From: Eutreptiella sp. 'Long Island Sound 2002'
Lineage: Eukaryota > Euglenozoa > Euglenophyceae > Eutreptiales > Eutreptiaceae
Direction: 5' to 3'
Assembly: GCA_964036045.1 (NCBI GenBank)
Contig: OZ038390.1
Coordinates: 41,920,525 to 41,984,524 of the forward strand
DNA length: 64,000 nt
Under the pieces are notes generated by a model that saw nothing but the letters and a program-made list of their open reading frames with translations, made no database searches and had not been told where the DNA came from. Every line of letters starts with the position of its first letter. The stretch's first letter is position 1. Shown in pieces: positions 35,101-47,100 of the stretch. The position numbers and the translations under genes are program-made.

Positions 35101-38100
35101 ACAGCCTCTGCCACATACCTTCCAATCCTCCTGCAACCCACGCAGCAGGGGAGCAAAACCCGGCTGCACTCTAAGGGCGTGGAAAAGAGGGGGCCCCCAG
35201 TTGCAGCTGTTACTTCTTGTGGTGGTACCCCCCTGCAGTCTAGACAAGGCTCGCTGCCCAGAAGATGACGGAAACAACGCCTGCTGTTGTTGGACAAGGG
35301 TGTTGCCTGCGCGCTACAGTGTGCACGGTGCACATATAGACATGGTGCAATATCCCGAAAACAAGGGGGTAAAACATGCCACAAATGATGTCATGCCCCA
35401 ATCACCTTCAATTGCACAAATTTCAACTGAATTCCAAAACACCACACTGCACACAGAGCGAAATCCCTCGTTTGCCAACAAGTTGCATCGCAGAAATCTA
35501 TGTTACAAAATGTGACGGAGACAACACTCGGTGCTGTTTAGACATGGGGCTTCGTTGGCCGTAAGAACAACAATGGTCGCCAACCTCAAGCCTCACACCG
35601 AGAAACATCACATCATGGAGCTGTTTGGACGTATGCTTTCAACGGGTCGCGTCACGGCCCCCATGCTACATCTCAACCTCTGCCTCCCCCCGTCAATTGC
35701 AGCACAGTCTCTGCACGGAGGAAACTCTGATGATGCCAAAACTGCATACAGAAATGGGCTGACATGTTGTAGAACTAGCACTTCAAAGCCAATGAGGTGG
35801 CACAATACAAAGATGGCCGAAAACATGCTTCACATGTGATATTGTGATCATTGCGCGGGCGCAGTACCAAAGATATCAGTGTTGGGAATTTTCGATTTCT
35901 GAGCTGTTGAGGCTGTAAACTGTCTCAGCGGTTTGACCACAATTTCATTGCAAATCCTCATCTATTGTGGGGGCCATGTCCGACAAGGGATGAACATCCG
36001 AATGTCAGCCCCTTCCTTGGGCTATGGTACCAGAACGTACCCCTCAAAAGAGGGGGGCAGGGGCATGGCGTTTCCCATATGTGCGGGCCCGCCATGTTTT
36101 GACCACACAACCTCCGGGAGGCGATGCCAAAGAGGGGGATGGACAGGGCCATGAGGCAGGTCCTCGACGGAACATGTCACGCCCGAACCTCCTGACCTCA
36201 GGAACACAAAAACAAACCCAGCGTCTTTGAGTCGGAACATGTCGGATAGTAATTCAGCCTCAGAAAACTCGTGTGCTTGTCAAACTTGTCTTTGAAGAAG
36301 GACTTGTCACCCCCTGAGGTATGCCGGTGTGCCATGCGACCGCAGTCAAGCGGAGGCGACATGGATGGGAAACGGGTATTATCGGCCACTCACGCGCGGA
36401 ATGGCTGTGGTGCGGTGCGCGGGGACCGATGCCAAGTTGCAGGAGAACCGCGTGTTCCACCCGCGAGGGTTTCTGCACCGATCGCTGAACATCGTTGTGT
36501 ACAGTTCCACACGCATGTTCTTGACAAAGCGACTGATGCACCGCGCGGCGGATTCGTGAGGCGGGGGATCAACGGCCGTGGCTGCCCTCAATATCATGAA
36601 GACCGCCGGGCACTGTTACTGCCGACAGAAGCGCCGCCGGGCACCCCTCGGCCACGAAGGCGACGAACATCTGCTGCGTCCGGAGGGGCACTGGCCCGTG
36701 GGAGGGGGGCGGGCCAACGGGGCCCGGCGGTGGTGGGAGGGTGAGCCATCGGGGCAACGGGGGGCGTAGTCACTCCACGGCTCAACCACCGAACAAGTGA
36801 CGCGGGTTGTTTGGGCCTTGGGTGGCGCTTCGCCGAACACCACAACACAACTCAATGGCCAAACAGTGGCCAAGACCATGGGCCATGCACCGGCCCCGGG
36901 GGGAGACAGACGCCCCATGCGAAACCGCAGTCCGCTCATGTCCATTTCCTGAAAAGAGCTCTTCAGGCGCCTTCGGTGCGAACACTCAATGTAGGCCCCA
37001 GGGCCTTGACGCAGCCGCACTATCCCGGGCCCCGGAGGAGCGGCGGGGCCGGGGGGGGGGGGGGGTCATGAGGTCAGGTTTGGAAAGAACCGGCGATCCT
37101 GACCTCCTGCCAGACTCACTCCGTTCAATTCAGCTCAAACAAAGTGTTTTGCCGTGCCGCTCTCGCAGCCCAAACCAGCCCAGCACCGAATGTCCCCTCG
37201 AGTGCACTGCACTGACACGGCCATCGAAACTTTCGTGGGCTGTCTGGGTCAGCTCTTCCCCCTCCGGGGGCCGGGGGAGGGGGGGGGGGGGGGTGCTTGC
37301 CTGGTCCCGGATTCCCGGTCACGAGGGCATGATCTGCAAGTACCGCCGGCCACTGCCCAGTGCCATCAGCTACTCTCCAAAACCCGTCAGTTTTCTCTCC
37401 AGCAGCCGTCACTTCCAGACGGCCGGCGCTTACCCTCTAAACCGCTGCCGGCTGGGGGGCAGAAATGGGTTCCCATAATGACGGTCCTGTCCGACAGCGC
37501 TGTGCTCTCTCTTTGAATCAGAGAATGCCTCCAAACCCCCGGGTCTCGATGCCCATTGCTGCAATGCCCCCCCCCTTCTTCGTGAGCGCGTGCAAAAAGG
37601 CAATCCCCAGATTCGGAGGGAGTGTGGGGACGACTGCGGACGAAACAGACCCAATCCGACGGCAATGATCTCCGTCAAAATGACTGCCAAATGGTGGACG
37701 GTATCGTAGTACTGCTGCAGTTGTCCCTTGAATTGCGGGGGCGTCGCAGGCCTGAAGTACAGCGGATACACAAGAGCACTTTGCGCGTGCTTTCAGAACG
37801 GCCTTGGGCCCGCTGGTCCGCTTCGGGTTTGGGCGGCAGGCGTCGGGGTGTAGTCTTCATGAGTCGCACGACACGCCCGGCACCGTCGGGCCCCTTCAGG
37901 CAGTACCTACCGGACATCCATCAACCGACGGCGGTGGGGAGGTGACTGGCACTGGCCAACGCGTCATTGATGGCGATTGGCGGTCTTCCGACGGTGCCTC
38001 GGGGCTTGGCCAACGGCGGGTACCACGAATGCAACGAGGATCGGTTGTTGACCACCGGCGGTTCAGACTTCTTTTGGGAGCATCCAGAGACGCCAACGGC

Positions 38101-41100
38101 CCCGCATGCCCCGTGGCTCAAACGGCGGTCATCGGCCTCCAGAGGGACGGCAGGCGAGTGCATACCAGCGGTTGCAGCCATCCATGCAGCGGTTGTCCGG
38201 ATGCTCGTCATCAAGTTCCGGGTGCGGCTTGTGGCCGAAATCGAAGCCTGAGTCAATTGCAATCAGCGGAATTGAAAGGGTGGGCAGACAGATGCCCCGA
38301 TACGAAGCGCATGCAATATGGCAGCTCCAATGCGACGCAGGGAAGCCCCCCCCCCCCCCCAGTCCCCTCCGCTCTGCTGCCTCGACCCCATCCAGTACCG
38401 TGGCCTGTGTTGGTCCACAGGCGAGGGCCTTCATGCAAAAGCAGGAGCAGTGTCGCCCCGTTCATCCCGTTGCCACGATGCTGCTCCCTATGCGCCATTG
38501 CGCATGTTGGAAGCAACACGGGTGCCCGACTTGTTTTGCGCTCTCAGCTGCTCTTTTTTTCCTTCGTTCATCCGCTCCCAATGCCTTGGCTTCCGTCTGG
38601 CACCATCCTCTGCCGTGCCCTGTACTGGGGGCACTAGTACATGCCTGTCACCAGCCCAGACACGTACCAGTGGTAGACACGTGCTGGTGGTAAACATGGT
38701 GAAGTCGTGCTACACAAGGAAATGTATCTCCTACTCTCACTTCTGCGGGCATCCCCGCCTCCGCCGATCCTGTTCTGCACGCGGTGGTTGACCTCCGCAG
38801 CCTCCAGATCCGACCTCGAGCTTGGCGGGTTCGCATGCGATGCGGTGTGCCATGGTCGTAGACATGTACCATGTGGAAACAGTTCCATCAACGCGCCGGG
38901 GAGGAGACAAGCAGCTGAACAGCAGCAAACGGTGCAACACAGGTCTCTCTTGCAATAAAAAAAATGGAACCATGAAATGCATGAACAGTTGCAGATGCAA
39001 CGCCTGTTGTTGTCTGATCTTCTACAACCAGTTCACGGAGCGGCACATAAGTGATATCAATGCCTTTTGTTCGCTTTGTCTTTTCTTTTCTGCTGGGTCT
39101 GGGGTGGCACCAGCGGGGAGGGGAATTAATGGGAGTGCTTCGGTCAGACCCCTGAGGGCGGTGAGTAGGAACAGGAACCCCTTTCTGTGTCGGTGTCCCC
39201 TCACCGGGGGAGCAATACTTTCTGGCACAACCAACATACTTCAATCAAAAGGCGGTTTTGCTTCCTGAAACGCCCTGAAACCCCCGGCAGAGCAGAAGGG
39301 GGGGGCAGAGGGATACCATGCTTACCCCCCCCCCGCGGGGGCATTTGGAAGGGGGGGAGGGTCTGAAGGGGTTTTCTGCTGCACAGGGGCTTCCCCAGTA
39401 TAATAGGTGAACCCCCCCCAACAAAAAACACCCGTGGGGGGGGGGGGGTTGGGGACCGAAAAGTTTGTGTACTAAAAATGGCCCGACCAGGTTTTCCCTT
39501 GTTGTAAATTTCGTTTTCTCCCACTATGGTCACTTTGGTCTGGGGATTTGGGGGTTGGGGGGATCAATGGTCGGTTCTGATAGACTGAATGTCCCCGCCA
39601 TAGACACTTTCAGGCATTAGTGGGGGGGGGGCTTTGGGGGAGGGGGGGTGGGAGACATGTCAGCCACAATCCGGGCAAAGGGACAATTCCCCCTCTGGAT
39701 TGTGTTACCGGGTAGCGAGTGCTGCGGCCTCACACTTGGACCCAAAATTTGTCTCCCAGAAAAAAAAAGCACAAAACTGAATACGACCAAGAAACAACAG
39801 TGGGGGATTGGCATCCATGCATCCAAAATCCATCTTAATCCCCCCCCCCTCCCGGGAGCAATTTCGGAAAAAGGGAGGGTTTCCCAAACCCCCGCATGGT
39901 ATCCAATATTTTAGAATTTTAGGGTTCTGCAAATGCACCGCAGTTGTCGCCAGATCCTTGACCCCGAAAAATTGGCGCTTTTGGCCAAATTTCCGTCAGA
40001 AACTGAGGGGATTGTCTGGGGCCCCATGGCCATAGGGCCACAGCGCGAGGTCGATCTTGAAAGGGTTGACAAGAGGCGCCGAAGTCACGCAGAGGCGGGC
40101 ATGGGCGGGGTCTCGAGAGGCGCTGGCGGTGCTCACGGACAAGTCCCGCATCCGGGAGCGCCGGTCCCGCATCCCCTGCCCTCGTCCATCCCCTGGAGCC
40201 GCCGCAAGTACGTACCTTCCTTCCAGTCACGCGTCTGCTTTGTGAACTCGTCGTCAAACCAGCCGCGCGCGTTGTCTTCACTGCGCTTGACCTGAACACA
40301 CCAAAGCCCTGGGCTCACTCATCACCCGGGCCTTTCACCGGATGACTTGTGCTCGGACTAGTGCATCCCGCCCAAAATTGCCGTCATCCGTCTTTTTCAA
40401 CGCATCTACCGGGGCCGAGAGGAGCCCCTCCGCCCGCCTTACAGACAACGTACCCCCCCCCCTTTGCAAGAGCAACACTAAAATTTCGAACGGAATTCCG
40501 AAATTTCGACGGAAACAGCTCCTCCTGTTGTTCTGACGAAGGGGGGGATTTATAAAGGGCAAAGTGGGAAATGGTTCCCAAAGATACGGCAACAACACTC
40601 GCTGTTTCTCTGACGAGGGTGTTGCTCTTGCAACGGGGGATAGCTCAGAAGCGAGGTGCAATGTTATCTCTGCCCCTGCCCTGAGAATGGCGATCAGAAG
40701 TCCCGGTCGCCTTCCTCGGCGTCGGTTCAGTGAGACATGGAACGCCCTCTTCGCAAAACACAGGCAAAGCGGCGCGGATGAGACCACGAAGCACAACGAA
40801 GACTGCGGGTGCGAAAATGGCAGCGTCCACGTGGGCCCCGGGCCGAGACATTCGGGTGCCGGCGGGGCACAGGGCCAGGCAGTGCGCGAGAGGGGGCCTG
40901 GACGCTCGCTGGACATCCGTTGCACACGCTCTCGTGCACTGCGCCCCGGCGCACTGCCTCGACGCCCAAGCGGACCACCTCGCCACACCGCCTGATCACA
41001 CGGCACCATCGCAGACAGGGCCCCCGCACGCAGTGCCGCTACACACGAATGCTTCGGCACACATGCCTAACATTCAGTGCGCCCTGAAGGGCGTGTGTGT

Positions 41101-44100
41101 CGGGGGGAGGGGGGCTGACCTTCCTCCTCCTGAGCACGGGCCTCCTTCGCCCTGTGTCACCCCGTCCTCGTGGTGCCTGCGGGCAATGCTCCTGATGCAC
41201 CGCAAAATCATGTGCGGAGGCACTGCGTGGCACACAACGTCGTCACTCATCCCTCATCAGAGCGTTGATTGGATCCGGTGGCACAACGACTGTACCCGTA
41301 GTCAGAGCCGCATGCGTCTGACCACTAACACACCTTTTGTTTGACATCCTTCGGCTGCAAAAAGAAGTCGCGGGTCACTGCATATGTGTCTTGAATCACT
41401 GCGTCGGGGATGCCGTGGCCCACGACCTTAAAAAAGCCCCACTCTTGGCACGCCTGTCAAACGGGACGCCGGTGTAGCACTGCACGGAGGTTGCGGAGTC
41501 AGGGCACACCATAATGCAAGGCCCAAAATGAAAAGACGGGGGGCTCGAACTCTTTGGAAAGCCTCAGCCGACCACAGCGACTATTGTTGATTGTTTCACC
41601 AACCGATCCGGTGACCATTGGCTGACGTGGCTCAGTGGCAACTGAGCGGTCCCCCCCCCCCCTGCGCAAGCACGGCCCATGTGAAGGAAAACAACGGTCA
41701 GACGGTCAGACCCGCGCTGAGACAAGGATGGGCCTACCATGCCCCCCCTTGCCAATGGCCTGGGCCAAGATTCTTCTTTCCCGGAAAGGAGGGCATTGAC
41801 AGTGGGCGTCATGACCCTTTATTCCTGGTGGGGGGGCCATTGGCATGTAGGAAGGAGGGCCATTGGCTCCGAGTATTATCAAAAAGTTTCAAAAAAAACT
41901 GGCGTGTGAGCATTTTCTCGCCCGTGCATCTTGTTGAGGCATTGTTTGGATGCATCCCTTCTAGGGCACACATCTTTTGAATGGTTGTAGGTCTCACTTC
42001 CCTCCATTTTTTAGCGACTCACCTGTCATGCATGAAAAGCACTCTCTAGTTATCAATATCCCTAGGCAGCTCCTGTATGGGAAGCAGACACGTCAGCTCG
42101 CTGGGGTTTGGAAGTCCCCAGGTCTGGGCAGCTCCTGCATGGGCAACATGCAATATGCAATATTGTTTAAACAAAGACCAAAAGCATTTCCATCCATGAT
42201 ATACTTCCCCTTCATGACCAAAATAATCTTGTGTGTCCAATGGGCAACATTTGGCAGCTCGAAAATAAACCAAAACACGGGATTCTTCAACAAAAAATCC
42301 TTCGGGGGGCCAAGATTCTTCGTTCCTAAAAGGGGGGCCATTGACACGGGGGGCCATGATTCTTCATTCTGGTTGGGGGGCCATTGGCATGGGGGGGGCA
42401 TTGGCAAGGGGGGGGGGGGGGGTGGTACTTGCGCTGAGCAGGTCTTTGGCCACAGGTTCTGACGTGAACGTCCCAATTCATTGCAGCTTGTGCAGACATG
42501 GGCTGCACTCCCAGGCGGAGGGTTGGTCTAAGCAGACATGCCATGTTGCATGCGGGACCCAGCCCCTGTCGCTGACCACGCAGCGCTCAAATCCACGTCA
42601 TCTTACATGCTCAACCACCAAAACTGTGGTCAGGAAAATGATAGGCAGATGGGGTCATCGCGCTGAGACAGCGCTGTCCAAGGCACTTTTAAAAAAATGT
42701 CTTGACACTTTGTGGGTCTGACATGCGATGCTATAACAACCGCTGGCAGATCCAAATAGGGTATGAGAATCCAGCCATACAGTGAAGCACATAGGGGAAG
42801 GCCTTGCTGTTTTAGGGGTGGGGGGGTAATCCACAAGGGCATAGGAAGGAAACTGGTATTATTACAAGCACTAGTTTCAAGCCAAAGAAGACGTGCAGGG
42901 GGAGGGTACATGCTCAATCAAAGAAGAATGACTGAAAGAACCCCAAGTCTTAAGAATGGCCCTCGTGTGAGCACCTCTGCCATCTTCCGCACCAATCATT
43001 CGTTTAAGTCCTTCCCTTTTGTCCCCTACCTCCAAAAGACACCGGTTTTTGCTGATGTTTTGGGGGCTGTCACTCCACATCACAGATCTCACCACCGCTC
43101 CAATGGGGATGGGGTACCAGCCACTGCTGTGGACATGAGCCCCCTGCCGGAGCCCAGAAATTGGCGTAAGCAGCGCGCCGTGTTGTTCAGACCACGGGGG
43201 CTACCGCAAGCCAATGTGTGACCCCGAGGGGCATGCAACCGTTTTGGGGGTTGTACGGGGGGCGCTATCATCATTCAAACTGCAACAGTTCTTGTGTTCG
43301 AGAGGATATGCTATGGACAATCTAGATGAAGCACAACGTATTCATCCGTCATAAAACTGCATCCATATCTACAATCAAACTGCAACTATCGTGCTTGTTC
43401 ACCTGATGACTTATATATCGGCATGTGCTGCCTTCATGCTACATACTGTGTGTCTTACCTCCCACTGCTACCGTGATCAAGCACTCCTTCGGCTCTCAGT
43501 TGCTGTGGTAGTCCTATGGTGTGTTCTGCCGTGTGTCTGTGTGTTCCATTGCTGTTGCTGTCTCATGGTGCTGTGGTCAGTGCATATGGCTGTAGTGCGT
43601 AGTTGGTGCGAGGGGGCCGGAGGCCCAGCCTCTCGTTTTAAATTTCTGCTTGGACGCTTCGTTCCTGTGTATTGTGGTGCAAAAGCAGGGTTTTGCGGCA
43701 AGTACCCCAGCGGCAGCGCAGCCGGCTGCCGCACTGAAGACGGGGGTTCGAATCCCCCTCAGCAGGCGAGCTGAGGGGGAATACGAGGAGGAGATGCGGT
43801 TCCGGAGCCGCAAGGTGGCACCGGTGGTGGAGCGCGCTGCTGCAGGTGTGTGGTGGCGGATGCCTTTTTGTTGCACTCTCAGGTATAACTGACACTGATC
43901 TGTGACATAACTCAGTGTGAAAAACTATGAGGACGAGACACGCCACCCGTCGCACCGGCGGTACCGGTGGTGGAGCGGGATGCTGAAGGGGGCGGTGGCG
44001 GAGGCCTCACCAACGGGCCCCTGGACGGACAGACGAACCGGGGTTCGAACCCCCGACCACGACGAGCGCCAGCCATGGCGCATACCACTAGACCATCCAT

Positions 44101-47100
44101 GTCTCTTACCCTAAATGACGCGAATTTCGCATATACCGTATACGAAAACTCTCTCAGGGGCGGGGATCGTGCCATTCATCGTGCCAAGTAGGGGCAGCAT
44201 AATACTGAGGTGCAGGGGGCCTATGCGCTAGTCTGATGGAAACAGGTGTTTACGGCGTTTCCGCCTGGGGACTGACACGTCTGTACTCGCAGAGGAGTCA
44301 GAATCACTGCCCATAGAGATAGTTTCGTCATCGGAGTCAAATCTCAGTGGGGCAACACTCGTATCTGAGCCCGTAGGCGTGGAAAAACCCTCAGGAAGGG
44401 ACCTGTCACAAGGGGTATGCAACAGCTGCAGGTCCAGTGCAGTGAGTAGCTGTGTGGCTGGGCTGGTGCCCAAGGGGATCACTCCGGGAGTGTGTGCAGG
44501 AGATGGTCGGGGGTCCCTTGTAGGCAGAACAGGCGTGGCAGGTGTAACCGGTATGTGATCAGGAGCAAAGGTGTCAAAAATTACAGGTGGTGGGGATGGC
44601 TCTGTGTCCTCTGTGTCCGATTCAGACTCAGATTCGGAATCCGAGACCACAATGTGATTGCGGTCCTGTCTGCTGGGCTCAGTGGAGCATCTCACAGCGA
44701 TACGCTGTGGTGGCACAGAGCGCCTGATATGTTGTGTCATGGGTACGCTGGACTGCATGAGTAGTGGGCTGGACAATCGGCCCGTCTCAGCAAGTGCGTC
44801 CGCCTCCTCGTTACCTACAATCCCGACATGTGACGGAACTTTGATCCACTGTATCTCTCGATCCGATTTGTCAAGCTCTGCGAGGAGCTGTTTCCAAAGT
44901 TCTACGTTGCTGAGCGGGCCATTGGAGCCCACCCAGTTATTTAGTTCCCACTTCTTGGCTTTCCCATTTGCCCCCAGAAAAACAAGAGAGGAGTCAGTGC
45001 AGATGGCGATTTTCCCTGACGGGAAAAGCTTGATAGCCTGGATTGCTGCGTAGAGTTCGGCGGTATTGTTAGTCTGTCGCAGACCTGGGGGGAGATGGGC
45101 ACCTATGGCATGCAGGCCCGGGGCATAAATGCCATATCCTCCAACATAGCCAATTTTGGCCACCTTTTCAGAAGAACCATCAGTGTAGATAATGTGAAAC
45201 CCCTGGTCCTCGAGTTCACATATGAGGGCTTCAAGTTTGGCAGAGTCTCGCATAGCTCTGTCAAGTTTGTTTTGTTGTCTTCGTTGTGCTTTCGAAATAG
45301 GGGGGGTGGGTGGGGCAGGGTTCAGATTGGGGTGAACCAGTTTCCCTTCATTCAAGAGTGAAGAGAGAGACTTTGCAAAAAGCGAAATATCATTGGGGGT
45401 TGTACGGGGGGGGAGGGGGGCTTGGTTGACCCAAACCTTGGGGGTCGGTGGGTTGGGCGGTCAGCTGCCGGGCTCCCCAGGGGTGGTCGGTGGGTACCCC
45501 AACATACATACCTCAAAATGATCCCCATGACGCGCTGATCATTTTAAATGTACACAAGTGGGATAAAATTTTTTTTCAAAAAAAATTGCCCATCAACTTA
45601 GGCTCCCATCAGCCAAGGTCCGGCCTGGAGGTCTGGTGGTGGTCAAAATCCTTTTTTGTGTTTTTCATCCATTTTTGAAATCTCCACAAAATTCTGAGTA
45701 TTTTGAGTATAGACGAATAGTGTCAAACAAAAAATTTCCCCCTGCCATATGCCTAAAACAAAATCTCCGGCGCCCACAAAACCCATTGTTCCATACAACC
45801 ATTTTGGGGTCTGTAGAGGGGTCGCCCCCCCCCCCCCCCCCCCCCCCCTTTGAGGTTGGGCCCTGGCCGGGAGCAGCCCCCGTGGTTCAGACCAGGGCGT
45901 AGTCAGTGCATCACAGCGCACATAGTGCATTGACGACAAGATGTGATGTGTTGTTCTCAAAGCGGGGCAAAACGTGCCAAAAATTTCAGCACACCCCCAT
46001 CCTCGTTCCTTGCACAAGGAAGCAGGTTGAAGGAGCTGCACCGCAGAGAGCGCAAAATCTCTGATGGCAAAAAAAAAAAGCAACGCTGAATTCCATGGCT
46101 CAGAACTTGTGGGAAACTGCACGTCGTGTTGATTGGACATGTGGGTTGCTTGGGCAAAAGGGGAGGAGGGGTCAGACTTGCACGAAAAGCAATAATCGCA
46201 ATTTAGCCTGTGCCGCCACTCAACGGCGTGACCCGCTTTGGGCCTTCTGATGTGCCATGGTCCTCGCTGGGGCTCCCGTGTCAGCCTTCGTTTTGCAGCT
46301 GAACCCCTGCCAGCCTGAGGCATCTGATTTCCAACGTGCATCACGTGCCCTACGCAGTGACCACACAGGGCCAGGCTGGTGCCGGGTAACCCTTCGGTGC
46401 CCTCCAGTGGCTGGACCCACCCGTTGAGTTCTCTCGTAGTCGTCAGGGAGACCTTCATGTTGCGCATGCCCTTTTGCCCACAGTTGAATGTTCCATATGT
46501 CAGGGGCGTAACGTCTGCCCAGTGCCGCGGGCGCCCTGGTAGAGGACGCACAGTGCCTGCACCGGGGTACGCGGACCCTCTCAGCTCTGATTGCAGGACG
46601 CACTGTTTGACATCATGGAGGGAAGTGTTGGAAAAAAAAAAGGAACAACCAATGCGCACAACGCCACGGGTGGACAAAATCAGGATTCAGCACTTATCCA
46701 GTGGCTGAGCACCGAGCAGTCGTTTGCCGGTGTCCGTAACTCACACAGATATCGAGAAGGGATTACCATGTGCAAGCATGGGCTTCTTGAAATCTGGTGG
46801 CACGGCGCTTTCACTACTTCTCAGAATTCTGTTAGTCTTATTTCGAACGAGAGATCAGCAATCGAGCAGTCTTGTGTGAATTGAAGTTAGTTTAGCAGTA
46901 CATCCAATCCAGAAAATGTCATCCAAATGCAATCTTGAGTACATGGCACTGCTCTTTATGTCCGCAACGAGATACCTACACCAGTCTTGATAGATGTGGG
47001 GGTTCCGGCTTTGTGGTTTGTGATTTGCGCCACGCATTGCGATGGACTGGTGAAGGGGTTCAGCCAAGCATTTTGCCTATCTATGGATGGGGGGGGGGAG

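Larger units (their letters stand above)
43193..45884 (-). mobile_element. hAT-like element 3, 2.7 kb, carrying an RNase H ORF
   Basis: The left end CACGGGGGCTACC and the right end (reverse complement CACGGGGGCTGC) are inverted repeats. A perfect 8-bp duplication GTTCAGAC flanks it at 43,185-43,192 and 45,885-45,892. It holds two tRNA-like modules and an intact RNase H ORF. Its right ~240 bp share a block (GAGTATTTTGAGTATA) and overall layout with the right end of the element at 50,564-59,589. No transposase is recognised. It lies in intron 1 of the oxygenase gene. Confidence 0.75.

Noticed and set aside
40335-41060. A 241-codon minus-strand ORF
   Set aside because: It sits in oxygenase intron 2 with overlapping frames on both strands and has no motif.
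45957-46157. FPQVLSHGI in a minus-strand frame as a candidate oxygenase exon 2
   Set aside because: The true exon at 41,334-41,453 encodes ACQEWGFFKVVGHGI with exact phase and splice sites; the other stretch does not fit in phase and lacks proper junctions.
45643-46677. A 344-codon minus-strand ORF
   Set aside because: It starts at TTG, crosses the boundary of hAT-like element 3, and shows no recognised domain. Kept only as a note.
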